From positions 1 to 35,076 of the forward strand of contig JAOAPR010000228.1 of assembly GCA_025463005.1 (NCBI GenBank): a stretch of DNA of 35,076 nt. The letters run 5' to 3'. The notes beneath the pieces are model-generated. The model was not told the DNA's origin. It did no database searches and saw nothing but the letters and a program-made list of their open reading frames with translations. Source of the stretch: Bryobacterales bacterium. GTDB taxonomy: Bacteria > Acidobacteriota > Terriglobia > Bryobacterales > Bryobacteraceae. This document shows, piece by piece, positions 17,069 through 23,838 of this stretch (the stretch's first letter is position 1; the number at the start of each line of letters is the position of its first letter). The position numbers were made by a program, and so were the translations under genes.

Positions 17069-18682
17069 TTAGGAGCGCACTCGCCGCTGATGTGTGGACG
17101 GGATACGCATGTCTTCGCGGTATTTGGCGACCGTACGGCGCGTAACTTCTATTCCTTCCGCCTGCAGGCGCTCGGTGATCTGTTCGTCGGTCAGCGGATG
17201 CATGGGATCCTCCTCCTCAATCATCTTCTTGACCCTACGCTTCAGAATCAGCAGCGGTGTGGCACCGCCGCCGGGGCCTTGAACGGCCTCAGAGAAAAAA
17301 TATCTTAGCTCATAGACGCCCTGAGGTGTGTGGGCGTACTTATTGGAAACCGCGCGGCTCACCGTGGACGGATGCACGCCGATCTCCTCGGCGATTTCCT
17401 TGATCATCATCGGCTTCAGATAATCGATGCCGTATTCCAGGAAATCCAACTGGCGGCGCACTACCGACTGGCAGACTTTGAGAATGGTCTGCTTGCGCTG
17501 CTCGATATTCTTCATGAGCTGGATGGCCGACGCGTAGCGTTCCTTAATGTAGCTGCGAACCTCGCGGTTGGGCTCCTGCTCGCGGTCGAGCATCCGGCGG
17601 TATTGCGGATTCAGGCGAAGCTGCGGAATGTCGTCATCGCTGACCTGGATGAGATAATCCTCGCCGTCCTTGGAAATGTAGACGTCGGGCTCCACCTGCC
17701 GTGCTCCGGGGCCGGAATAACGCAGACCAGGCCTGGGGTCCAGGTGCTTGATAACATCGAGCGCGACCTGGATGTGCTCCAACGGGCGCCGCAGCAACCG
17801 CGCGAGCTCCTTAGGTTGCCGGGTCTCCACCAGCTTCAGGTGGTCGAAAAGGATCTGCCACGCCAGGCCGTCTTTAGCGCCGCGGCTTTCAAGCTGCAGC
17901 AGCAGGCACTCCCGCAAATCGGATGCGGCAACACCCGCGGGATCGAGCGTCTGCACCACGCGAATGGCTTCCTTGACGTCCTCGAGCGAGTGACCACCCT
18001 CGGCAGCCATCTCGTCCGGGCTCGAAAGCAGATAACCGTTTTCATCCAGGTTGCCGACCACTCCGTCGGCGGCGTCCCGAACTTCTTCGCTGAGAGCCAC
18101 CAGCGCTAATTGCGAATGCAGGTGATCGGACAACGTGACGGGCGAGGAAAGGAAAGTTTCGAAGGACGGCTTTTCGACGTTCTCGGAAGCGGGACTCTTG
18201 TAGCCGGGATCGAGATAGTCATCGAAGTAGGATCCGAAGTCGATTTCGTCGAAGGGATCGGCTTGCGCGGGCGCCTCCGGATTTTCGGGAACAGTCGTGG
18301 TCGCGGCTGCTTCGATGGCAGGGCCCAGCGAAGCTTCCACAAATTCGGCGGCAGCAGCGACTGCCGGCTCGATACCTTCCGTGGCGTACGCGCCATCTGA
18401 CACGTCCACTTCGACTGGACCGGAGGTCACATCGAGGATCGATTGGTCGGCCGGATCGGCTACGCGCTCGGCCTCGAGCAGCGGCTGCAATTCTTCAGGC
18501 GTGAGCTCCTCGCCAGTCTCTCCCGATTCTTCGAGGACCGGGTTCTGCGAGATCTCTGCCTGAATCATGTCTTTCAGCTCGAGACGGTTCAGCTGGAGCA
18601 GGCTGACCATCTGCACCAGCCCTGGCGTAAGGATCTGCTTTTGCTGGACCCGTACCTGCAGTCTGGGGGAGAGCGAACTCAT
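17069..18682 (-). CDS. rpoN: RNA polymerase sigma-54 factor RpoN
   Basis: Sigma-54 directs polymerase to -24/-12 promoters and needs AAA+ enhancer-binding activators. Region I is at the N-terminus (QKQILTPGLVQMVSLLQLNR), followed by the acidic region II. The core-binding domain and a helix-turn-helix (IKEIAEEIGVHPSTVSRAVS) come next, and the invariant RpoN box is near the end (RRTVAKYRE). I place the start at the ATG at 18682 (537 residues). The frame stays open upstream for 55 more codons, but those residues look unlike any sigma-54 N-terminus, and region I normally begins close to the start. No clear ribosome-binding site is seen. The gene heads the rpoN-hpf-rapZ-debranching run. An inverted repeat lies 58 bases upstream, between rpoN and the divergent M15-like gene. 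No ptsN or activator gene is present. Confidence 0.95.
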   Translation of the reverse strand: MSSLSPRLQVRVQQKQILTPGLVQMVSLLQLNRLELKDMIQAEISQNPVLEESGETGEELTPEELQPLLEAERVADPADQSILDVTSGPVEVDVSDGAYATEGIEPAVAAAAEFVEASLGPAIEAAATTTVPENPEAPAQADPFDEIDFGSYFDDYLDPGYKSPASENVEKPSFETFLSSPVTLSDHLHSQLALVALSEEVRDAADGVVGNLDENGYLLSSPDEMAAEGGHSLEDVKEAIRVVQTLDPAGVAASDLRECLLLQLESRGAKDGLAWQILFDHLKLVETRQPKELARLLRRPLEHIQVALDVIKHLDPRPGLRYSGPGARQVEPDVYISKDGEDYLIQVSDDDIPQLRLNPQYRRMLDREQEPNREVRSYIKERYASAIQLMKNIEQRKQTILKVCQSVVRRQLDFLEYGIDYLKPMMIKEIAEEIGVHPSTVSRAVSNKYAHTPQGVYELRYFFSEAVQGPGGGATPLLILKRRVKKMIEEEDPMHPLTDEQITERLQAEGIEVTRRTVAKYREDMRIPSTHQRRVRS

Positions 18683-18739
18683 GACTCGCTTCAAGTTTAT
18701 CACTGGGCGTCGGACGTTCGTGGTGTCAATTTTCGGGGG

Positions 18740-18757
18740 GTCAAATAGCCGTTTGAC
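18740..18757. promoter_or_regulatory. Inverted repeat in rpoN/M15 divergent intergenic region
   Basis: GTCAAA and TTTGAC form a perfect 6-base inverted repeat with a 6-base spacer. A third related half-site (GTCAAT) starts at 18725, so TGTCAA and TTGACA also form a wider nested repeat. The site is placed as an operator for either divergent gene. On the minus strand, TTGACA and TTTGAC elements could also serve as -35 boxes for rpoN, but I find no convincing -10 at the right spacing. Confidence 0.35.
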
Positions 18758-18822
18758 ATCTATCACATGCGCGGCCGGGCGGACCGGGACAGCCAGGTGC
18801 GTCGGTGACAATCTCCAGTGGA

Positions 18823-19332
18823 ATGAGCACGAAATCGACAACATCACCGCCGCAAGAGCCGGTTCTCGAAGGAGTTGCGCTGCCCGATCCAGCCGCGCGG
18901 ATTCTGAAGCAGATCCTGCAAGTTTCTGGACTCGCGCGGGTCACCGTGACCAGCGCGCACCGGGATCCAGGCGAGCAGGCGCGCGTGATGTATGAAAATT
19001 GCGTCTCGAAGGGCGCGGCGTACAACAAGACGATGTATTGTCCGGCGGGCGATCAGGTGGTGGACGTGTTCGAGACGAATCGCGACAAGCCGCGCGATGC
19101 GGTGATTCAGCTCATGACGGAGAAGATCCTGGAAGTCGGCCCGAGTAGCGTCTCCATGCACCTGAGCGAAACGCATTACACGTTCGATGTTGCGCCCAGC
19201 TCGATTCCTGAGCACAAGCGCGCGGCCTTCGTCGCGGCAGTGCTCGGCAACAAGGCGGTATCACGATTGATACAGCCGCCGAAGGATCCGGCGTTCCACG
19301 TGGAGATTCCGAAAGGCCAGAATGCAGCTTAG
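18823..19332 (+). CDS. M15-type (D-Ala-D-Ala peptidase fold) zinc-binding protein
   Basis: This 169-residue protein resembles the M15/VanY/hedgehog-like zinc peptidase fold. It has TSAHRDPGEQA (the usual SgyRs..Q region) near the middle, SMHLSE with His113, a metal aspartate at FDV (Asp122), and the closing FHVEI motif (His159). These are the three expected zinc ligands. Known relatives trim peptidoglycan cross-bridges or act as phage endolysins. No signal peptide is present, so if it acts on cell wall it must leave by another route, or it has a different cytoplasmic role. A GTG 18 bases upstream is an alternative start; I prefer the ATG. Two residues of the stop overlap the convergent BON gene. 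It is divergent from rpoN. I cannot name the substrate. Confidence 0.6.
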   Translation: MSTKSTTSPPQEPVLEGVALPDPAARILKQILQVSGLARVTVTSAHRDPGEQARVMYENCVSKGAAYNKTMYCPAGDQVVDVFETNRDKPRDAVIQLMTEKILEVGPSSVSMHLSETHYTFDVAPSSIPEHKRAAFVAAVLGNKAVSRLIQPPKDPAFHVEIPKGQNAA

Positions 19333-19688
19333 CGCAACTGGCTGCGCTTGATCTGTGCTCGGCGGCGGCCCTGTTCCAGGTTCCCGGCTGCCTTCTCCTT
19401 GGCGGCGTCGCCGACCTTGATGTGATTCACCACCTTTTGCGCGCCTGCCGACTTGGCCATGCGCGTAGCTGATCCCTTGTGCTGGACCACGTCCGTGGTT
19501 CCATCCCAATAAGCCACGCCGCCCTGCACGCGCACAGTGAATCCGTCCTTGCCTATGACGGATTTAGCCAAGCGCGCCCGGATTTCCTTTTCAATCTGAG
19601 CATCCTGCGGAGCCGTAGCGCCTTGAGATTTCGTTTGCGCGGGAGCACCACAAATCGCGAGTAGCAGCACCAAGATAATTTTCAGCAC
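19329..19688 (-). CDS. Small exported BON-domain protein
   Basis: This 119-residue protein has a signal peptide (MLKIILVLLLAICGAPAQ). A single BON-type domain follows (about 30-90: IEKEIRARLAKSVIGKDGFTV, GGVAYWDGTTDVVQHKGSA, then GAQKVVNHIKV). The tail is basic and rich in Arg/Lys/Gln. BON domains occur in OsmY and in outer-membrane or secretin-linked proteins and are thought to bind phospholipid or to support the envelope under stress. The gene starts 6 bases after the heptose-kinase stop, so it is probably in the same transcript. It ends on the convergent M15-like gene with a 4-base overlap. No catalytic residues are expected. Confidence 0.8.
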   Translation of the reverse strand: MLKIILVLLLAICGAPAQTKSQGATAPQDAQIEKEIRARLAKSVIGKDGFTVRVQGGVAYWDGTTDVVQHKGSATRMAKSAGAQKVVNHIKVGDAAKEKAAGNLEQGRRRAQIKRSQLR

Positions 19689-19694
19689 GCTGAA

Positions 19695-20669
19695 TTAGTC
19701 GTGCAGGTCCGCCAAGACTCTCAGAGATTTTAGGCTGACGGCGACGCTGCCCATCTGGCCGATCGCGATTCCGGCTGCCTCGGCAGCCAGCTGCATGGCC
19801 TGGCTCCAGGAAGCACCGGCGGTGATCGCCATGGCGACCACGGCCAGCACGGTATCGCCCGCTCCGGTGACGTCGAACACCTGGCGGGGAGTGGGGGCGA
19901 CGTGCTCGGGCGGCTGGGATTGGGAAAAGAGAGTCATGCCCTCGGACCCTTCGGTGACCAGGACATGCGTCCCCGCCATGCTCTTCGCCAAGCAGCTTCC
20001 AGCGGCGAGAACCTCAGCGTGAGTTGTTGCCGGCAGACCGGTCAACAAACCCAGCTCCAGACGGTTCGGCTTCAACAGGAAAACTCCCCGGTAGCGGGAC
20101 AGGTCGGCTCCCTTGGGATCCGCAAACACGCGCTTCCCGGCGCGGCTGGCCTCGCCGATCACCGCTTCGAGAAGCGAGGGCGTGAGGAACCCCTTGGCGT
20201 AGTCGGAAATGACGATAGCCTCCGCGTCTCCCAGATACTTTTTGACGGCTTTTAGGACATCGGCAACGATGTCCTCAGAAATTGGTTCGGTGGTTTCCTC
20301 GTCCACGCGAACGATCTGCTGATGGGCGGCGATCACCCGAGTCTTCGTGGTGGTGGGACGCCCGCCGTCGGCGATCAGGCCGCTTGTTTCGACGCCATGG
20401 ACGCTCAGCGCACCCCGCAGCTCATCCGCGTGGGAATCTGTACCGATAACGCCAAAAAGGCTCACGTGGGCGCCCAGGGCCGCCAGGTTCGCGGCGGTAT
20501 TCCCTGCCCCGCCCGGCTGAAGGCTGGTACGCTGCTTGCGGACGACGGGCACCGGCGCTTCGGGCGATAAGCGCGAGGCTTGACCCCACCAATACCAGTC
20601 CAGAATAACGTCCCCTAGAACGAGAATTCGCTGTCCGGGAAACCTTTTGAATATGTCGGGAAGCCCCAT
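19695..20669 (-). CDS. rfaE1: D-glycero-beta-D-manno-heptose-7-phosphate kinase (HldE kinase part)
   Basis: This PfkB-family kinase should phosphorylate heptose-7-phosphate at C1 on the way to ADP-heptose for lipopolysaccharide inner core. The protein is 324 residues long and covers only the kinase half of E. coli HldE. Motifs are ILVLGDVILDWYWWG near the start, GGAGNTAANLAALGAHV (first PfkB signature), and DVTGAGDTVLAVVAMAI (second signature with the catalytic aspartate). It is encoded divergently from the fused adenylyltransferase-phosphatase gene, with start codons 43 bases apart. It is followed by a BON-domain gene 6 bases away. The separate kinase differs from the fused enzyme of enterobacteria but is known in other bacteria. 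I see no strong Shine-Dalgarno. Confidence 0.92.
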   Translation of the reverse strand: MGLPDIFKRFPGQRILVLGDVILDWYWWGQASRLSPEAPVPVVRKQRTSLQPGGAGNTAANLAALGAHVSLFGVIGTDSHADELRGALSVHGVETSGLIADGGRPTTTKTRVIAAHQQIVRVDEETTEPISEDIVADVLKAVKKYLGDAEAIVISDYAKGFLTPSLLEAVIGEASRAGKRVFADPKGADLSRYRGVFLLKPNRLELGLLTGLPATTHAEVLAAGSCLAKSMAGTHVLVTEGSEGMTLFSQSQPPEHVAPTPRQVFDVTGAGDTVLAVVAMAITAGASWSQAMQLAAEAAGIAIGQMGSVAVSLKSLRVLADLHD

Positions 20670-20678
20670 TTCGGCTTA

Positions 20679-20691
20679 CTCTAACATAGAG
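20679..20691. promoter_or_regulatory. Small palindrome between divergent heptose genes
   Basis: CTCTA and TAGAG arms with a 3-base spacer form a 13-base palindrome. It sits almost midway in the 43-base gap between the start codons of the heptose kinase and the adenylyltransferase-phosphatase fusion. Any promoters for both genes must overlap this gap or extend into the opposing gene, so the site is well placed as a shared operator. This is inference only; a 5-base arm is easily found by chance. Confidence 0.25.
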
Positions 20692-20712
20692 AGTCTCTTT
20701 CTCCTGCACGAC

Positions 20713-21738
20713 ATGTATCCCGGCGAAAAAATCCTGTCCCTGGAACAGATGGATGAATGGGTCGCTGCCGAGAAGGCTGCCGGCCGGAGGATCGGCTTCA
20801 CCTGCGGCAGTTTCGACCTGCTGCACGCCGGTCACGTCCAGTATCTGGGAGCGGCGCGCGATCTATGCGACCGCCTGATGGTGGCCGTGAACTCGGACGC
20901 GTCCGTGGGACGGTATAAGAATCCGCTGCGGCCGATCGTTGGGGAGCGCGAGCGGATGTACGTCGTCGCGGGCCTGGCAGCAGTTGACGTCGTGACGCTG
21001 ATGGAAGATGACCGGCCCCTCGCCCTATTGCTCCGCTGGAAGCCCGATCTATACATCAAGGGCGGGGATTACTCAGAAGACGGGTTGCGCTCGGCCGAAG
21101 CGGTGCGGGCGTACGGGGGCAAGGTCGAGGTCATCCGGTCCCGCTTCGAGACCAGCAGCTCGAAGCTCGTTGAAAGGATTGGAGCGCTAAACGGACACGC
21201 GGAGCCAGAAACGGCGGGGGCGCATAGCTACAACGGGTTGGTGCTGCTCGATCGCGACGGGACGCTCATCCGAAACGTGCCGTTCCTGCACGATCCGGCG
21301 AAGATGGAGCTGCTACCGGGCGTGATCGACGGCTTGCTGAAGCTTCAGGCGGCGGGCCTGCGGCTGGCAATCGTATCCAACCAGCAGGGCATCGGTCTGG
21401 GCTACTACACGGTCCAGGATTTCATCGCCGTGAATCAACGGATGCTGCGTGAGCTGGGCGCAAGTGGAGTCCGGATTTCGAAGATTTACTTCTGCCCGCA
21501 TTCGATGGCGGAACAGTGCTCCTGCCGCAAGCCGGCGACGGGGATGATCATGCGTGCGATGCAGGACTTCGGGGCCGCGCAGGAACAAACCTTTCTGGTG
21601 GGCGATTCCGACGACGATATGCAGGCGGGAAAAGATGCCGGCTGCGAGACGGTGCGGGTAGATGAGAAGGGATTCGGGCCGGCGGCGGAACGCATCCTGG
21701 CGCTGCTACAACGCGCATCTGGTAATTTGAAGGTATGA
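20713..21738 (+). CDS. Fused heptose-1-phosphate adenylyltransferase and heptose-1,7-bisphosphate phosphatase
   Basis: This 341-residue protein joins two steps of ADP-heptose synthesis. Residues about 10-145 are the nucleotidyltransferase (HldE C-terminal part, RfaE2): CGSFDLLHAGHVQYL is the HxGH nucleotide-binding motif, and LYIKGGDY is typical of the family. Residues about 175-330 are a GmhB-like HAD phosphatase: LLDRDGTLI carries the nucleophile aspartates, VSNQQGIG is motif II, CPHSMAEQCSCRKP is the zinc loop, and VGDSDDDMQAG is motif IV. The ATG at 20713 is chosen because homology begins right after it. In-frame TTG and ATG codons further up would run into the divergent kinase gene. The ADP-heptose epimerase (HldD) and isomerase (GmhA) genes are not here. 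The stop overlaps the next gene (ATGA). Confidence 0.9.
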   Translation: MYPGEKILSLEQMDEWVAAEKAAGRRIGFTCGSFDLLHAGHVQYLGAARDLCDRLMVAVNSDASVGRYKNPLRPIVGERERMYVVAGLAAVDVVTLMEDDRPLALLLRWKPDLYIKGGDYSEDGLRSAEAVRAYGGKVEVIRSRFETSSSKLVERIGALNGHAEPETAGAHSYNGLVLLDRDGTLIRNVPFLHDPAKMELLPGVIDGLLKLQAAGLRLAIVSNQQGIGLGYYTVQDFIAVNQRMLRELGASGVRISKIYFCPHSMAEQCSCRKPATGMIMRAMQDFGAAQEQTFLVGDSDDDMQAGKDAGCETVRVDEKGFGPAAERILALLQRASGNLKV

Positions 21739-22574
21739 AGTCGCTGTTGTCCGCTGCCTCCCTTACACTACTGGGCTTTCTGGTCCTGGCCGCCCGTCCC
21801 GGAAATCTTCCGAACCTCCCCAATCTCGATTCCCTGCCGGCGGCCGATACGATTTCGATTGCCTCACTGAACCTGGCGCACGAGACCAGTTTCGAAAAAG
21901 TTCTGCGCGACGTGGAGGCGGCGCCCCGGCTGCGCCAGGCCGATGTTCTTCTTCTGCAAGAAGTGGCCAATGTAGAAGGAGGTCCCAGCATCGCCAGCCA
22001 ATTGGCCGACCGGCTGGGCTATTCGGTGGCTTTTTCGGCTGAAGGGCCGAAGGTTTACGATCGGGGCCTGGCGGTGGTGAGCAAGTTCCCGATTGAAGAC
22101 TCAAAGGTGGAATGGCTGACGCCCTACAACCTTCATTTCAAAACCCGCCACCGGTTTGCGCTCGCGGTGAAGCTGCGCGTGCCGGCAGGCGAGCTGCGCA
22201 TCTGGAACGCCCACCTGGATACCCGCATCAATCCTGATCAGCGGTTGGGCCAGCTCCAGCCGGTGATGGATGAGGCTGCTAAGCTAACGGGTCCACGGCT
22301 CATCGGCGGCGATTTCAACACCAACGACTTTTATTGGATCGACCACGTGCTGCCGATTCCCCACGGTGGCGGGTACCGGTCAACGGTGCGCCGCGCGATG
22401 GCGCAATATGGATTCAAGACGCCCTTCGCAGACCAGCTAGTCACGCTGCCGGTTATACGCCAGCATCTGGACTGGATGTTCGTGAACGGGCTGGAACCGC
22501 TGAGCTCGAGCGCAGAGCCCATCCCCTTTTCAGATCATCACGCGATCTGGGCAGCCTTCCGCGTGGCGCGCTAG
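21735..22574 (+). CDS. Exported endonuclease/exonuclease/phosphatase-family protein
   Basis: This 279-residue protein has an N-terminal hydrophobic segment (SLLSAASLTLLGFLVLAA) that is probably a signal peptide. An EEP-fold domain follows: SLNLA (metal Asn), VLLLQEVAN (metal Glu), WNAHLDTR (His/Asp), GGDFNTN (catalytic Asp and Asn), HLDWMFV, and the closing SDHHAIW. The fold includes DNases, sphingomyelinases and inositol phosphatases, and the motif set does not tell the substrate. Export argues for a phosphodiester or phosphomonoester in the envelope. The gene overlaps the heptose fusion gene by 4 bases (ATGA) and is translationally coupled to it, hinting at an envelope-lipid role. It ends on the convergent flgM gene with a 4-base overlap. 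Confidence 0.87.
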   Translation: MKSLLSAASLTLLGFLVLAARPGNLPNLPNLDSLPAADTISIASLNLAHETSFEKVLRDVEAAPRLRQADVLLLQEVANVEGGPSIASQLADRLGYSVAFSAEGPKVYDRGLAVVSKFPIEDSKVEWLTPYNLHFKTRHRFALAVKLRVPAGELRIWNAHLDTRINPDQRLGQLQPVMDEAAKLTGPRLIGGDFNTNDFYWIDHVLPIPHGGGYRSTVRRAMAQYGFKTPFADQLVTLPVIRQHLDWMFVNGLEPLSSSAEPIPFSDHHAIWAAFRVAR

Positions 22575-22846
22575 ACCGGACTCCACGGATACTGCCGTGC
22601 GTCGTCGACGATTTTGGCGGCCGTGGCCTCGGCGTCTACCTGGTAGGTGCCGTTGGCGCACGCTCGCGCGATCTGCTCGAGGCGCTCCTGGCGTTCTGGA
22701 TCCGCAGCCAGCGAACGCAGACTCCTGACTAGCTCGGAAAGATGAAAATCATCGCCGGACGCATCCGAGCCGGCCCGAGAGGCCTGCTTCCTGATCGATT
22801 GGTCCGTCCCGTTCAGAGGCGAGACGTTGGCATTTTGAACTTTCAT
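22571..22846 (-). CDS. flgM: Anti-sigma-28 factor FlgM
   Basis: This is a 91-residue protein with a C-terminal FlgM-type helical segment (ERLEQIARACANGTYQVDAEATAAKIVDDA) that matches the sigma-28-binding region of the family. The N-terminal half is polar and probably disordered, as is usual. FlgM holds sigma-28 inactive until the flagellar hook is complete and FlgM is exported. No flagellar gene lies in the window, so this is a stand-alone copy. Its 3' end overlaps the EEP-family gene by 4 bases, and it is divergent from the ABC permease. I saw no sigma-28 promoter ahead of it. Confidence 0.85.
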   Translation of the reverse strand: MKVQNANVSPLNGTDQSIRKQASRAGSDASGDDFHLSELVRSLRSLAADPERQERLEQIARACANGTYQVDAEATAAKIVDDARQYPWSPV

Positions 22847-22946
22847 GTTTTGGACCGCGATTGCTTAAAGTTACTTAACCAGTGTCGCTCATTTTTGGGG
22901 CGAAGGTCTACAAGTATTTCGCATAAGCCAGGAGGCATAGCGAGCT

Positions 22947-22973
22947 GCCCGATCGCGGGCCGCATTGTATACT
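22947..22973 (+). promoter_or_regulatory. Candidate promoter/hairpin ahead of the ABC permease
   Basis: A GC-rich inverted repeat (GCCCG and CGGGC with a 4-base spacer, 22947-22960) is followed by TATACT at 22968-22973, a near-consensus -10 box. The permease ATG is only 10 bases after the box and lacks a Shine-Dalgarno sequence, so the message could be almost leaderless. No good -35 is visible, and the hairpin occupies part of its place. Confidence 0.3.
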
Positions 22974-22982
22974 GATGCTCGA

Positions 22983-23759
22983 ATGATCCAACGAAAATGG
23001 AAGGGAGACTACCTCTTTCTCCTTGAGAACCTGGTGCTTAAGGACTTCCGAATCCGCTACCGGAACATGAGCCTGGGTATCCTGTGGTCGCTGATCAACC
23101 CGCTGGTAATGATGGCGGTCCTGACTTTCGTTTTCGGGCGCGTATTTGGCAAGCAGAACGAGCCTGCCTTCCCCCTTTTCGTCCTGTGCGGCCTGGTTCC
23201 ATTTAACTTCTTCACCGGCGCGTGGCTGAGCGGGACCGGGTCGATTGTGGCCAACGCCCAACTGGTGAAACGCGTGCCGGTGCCGCGCGAAGTGGTTCCG
23301 ATTGCGGCAGTTATTTCCAATTGCGTTCACCTGGTGATCCAGATGGCGCTGCTGTTGGTCCTGACGTTTTATTTCGGCTTAGGCGCCAACCGATTCTGGT
23401 TATGGCTGCTGCCGCTATGGCTGCTGTATATTGCGTTCGTGTGCGGCATCTCCCTCATATCGAGCGCGGTGAGCGTGTTCATCCGGGATACCCAGTACGT
23501 GGTGGAATCATTCAACCTGGTGCTGATGTACCTGGTGCCGATCTTCTACTCGTTTGAGATTATTCCGGCGAAGTATGCGGCCGTTTATCGCTTCAACCCG
23601 GTGGCGGCATTGGTGCTGGCGATGCGCAACATCCTGCTTGAACACCAGCCCCCTCCCACCACGCTGATCGTAAATATGGTGATTGCGGCGGCGGTGGCGC
23701 TCGGTGTAGGACTGCTCCTGTTCGGCAGATTGAAACGGAGTTTTTATGAGTATATTTGA
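22983..23759 (+). CDS. Wzm/TagG-type ABC transporter permease (polysaccharide export)
   Basis: This 258-residue integral membrane protein is of the ABC-2 family that exports O-antigen, teichoic acid or capsule chains. The amphipathic start (LVLKDFRIRYRNMSLGILWSL) is typical of Wzm/TagG. About six membrane segments follow (LVMMAVLTFVFGRVFG, FPLFVLCGLVPFNFF, an AVISNCVHLVIQMALLLVLT region, LWLLPLWLLYIAFVCGISL, FNLVLMYLVPIFYSFEIIP, and a last C-terminal one). RDTQYVVE and the proline-rich LVPIFYS loop are hallmark positions. Such permeases need an ATPase (Wzt/TagH), normally the next gene. None follows here: the next full gene is on the other strand. A TTG six codons upstream is the only other start. 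A short coupled reading frame overlaps the 3' end. Confidence 0.9.
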   Translation: MIQRKWKGDYLFLLENLVLKDFRIRYRNMSLGILWSLINPLVMMAVLTFVFGRVFGKQNEPAFPLFVLCGLVPFNFFTGAWLSGTGSIVANAQLVKRVPVPREVVPIAAVISNCVHLVIQMALLLVLTFYFGLGANRFWLWLLPLWLLYIAFVCGISLISSAVSVFIRDTQYVVESFNLVLMYLVPIFYSFEIIPAKYAAVYRFNPVAALVLAMRNILLEHQPPPTTLIVNMVIAAAVALGVGLLLFGRLKRSFYEYI

Positions 23760-23838
23760 GAAGTTCATTTCCCCCGCCCGTGACGGTGGAGGCTACGTGC
23801 GGGCCATTTCATCCGCCCACGGAAGCGCTTCCCGATAG
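23746..23838 (+). other. 30-codon reading frame coupled to the permease end (possible stub of a lost gene)
   Basis: An ATG inside the last codons of the permease gene is preceded by GGAG at an ideal 5-base distance. It opens a 30-codon frame (MSIFEKFISPARDGGGYV, then 12 more residues) that ends at TAG 23838 inside the tail of the convergent EAL-HDOD gene. The start looks like a normal translationally coupled start of a following operon gene, yet nothing substantial follows. It may be the stub of a deleted gene such as the missing ATPase, a real small protein, or chance. I do not recognise the peptide. Confidence 0.25.

Noticed and set aside
18683-18847. Extended N-terminus of rpoN (55 extra codons)
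   Set aside because: The frame is open, but the extra residues do not look like sigma-54 region I, which starts right after the ATG at 18682.
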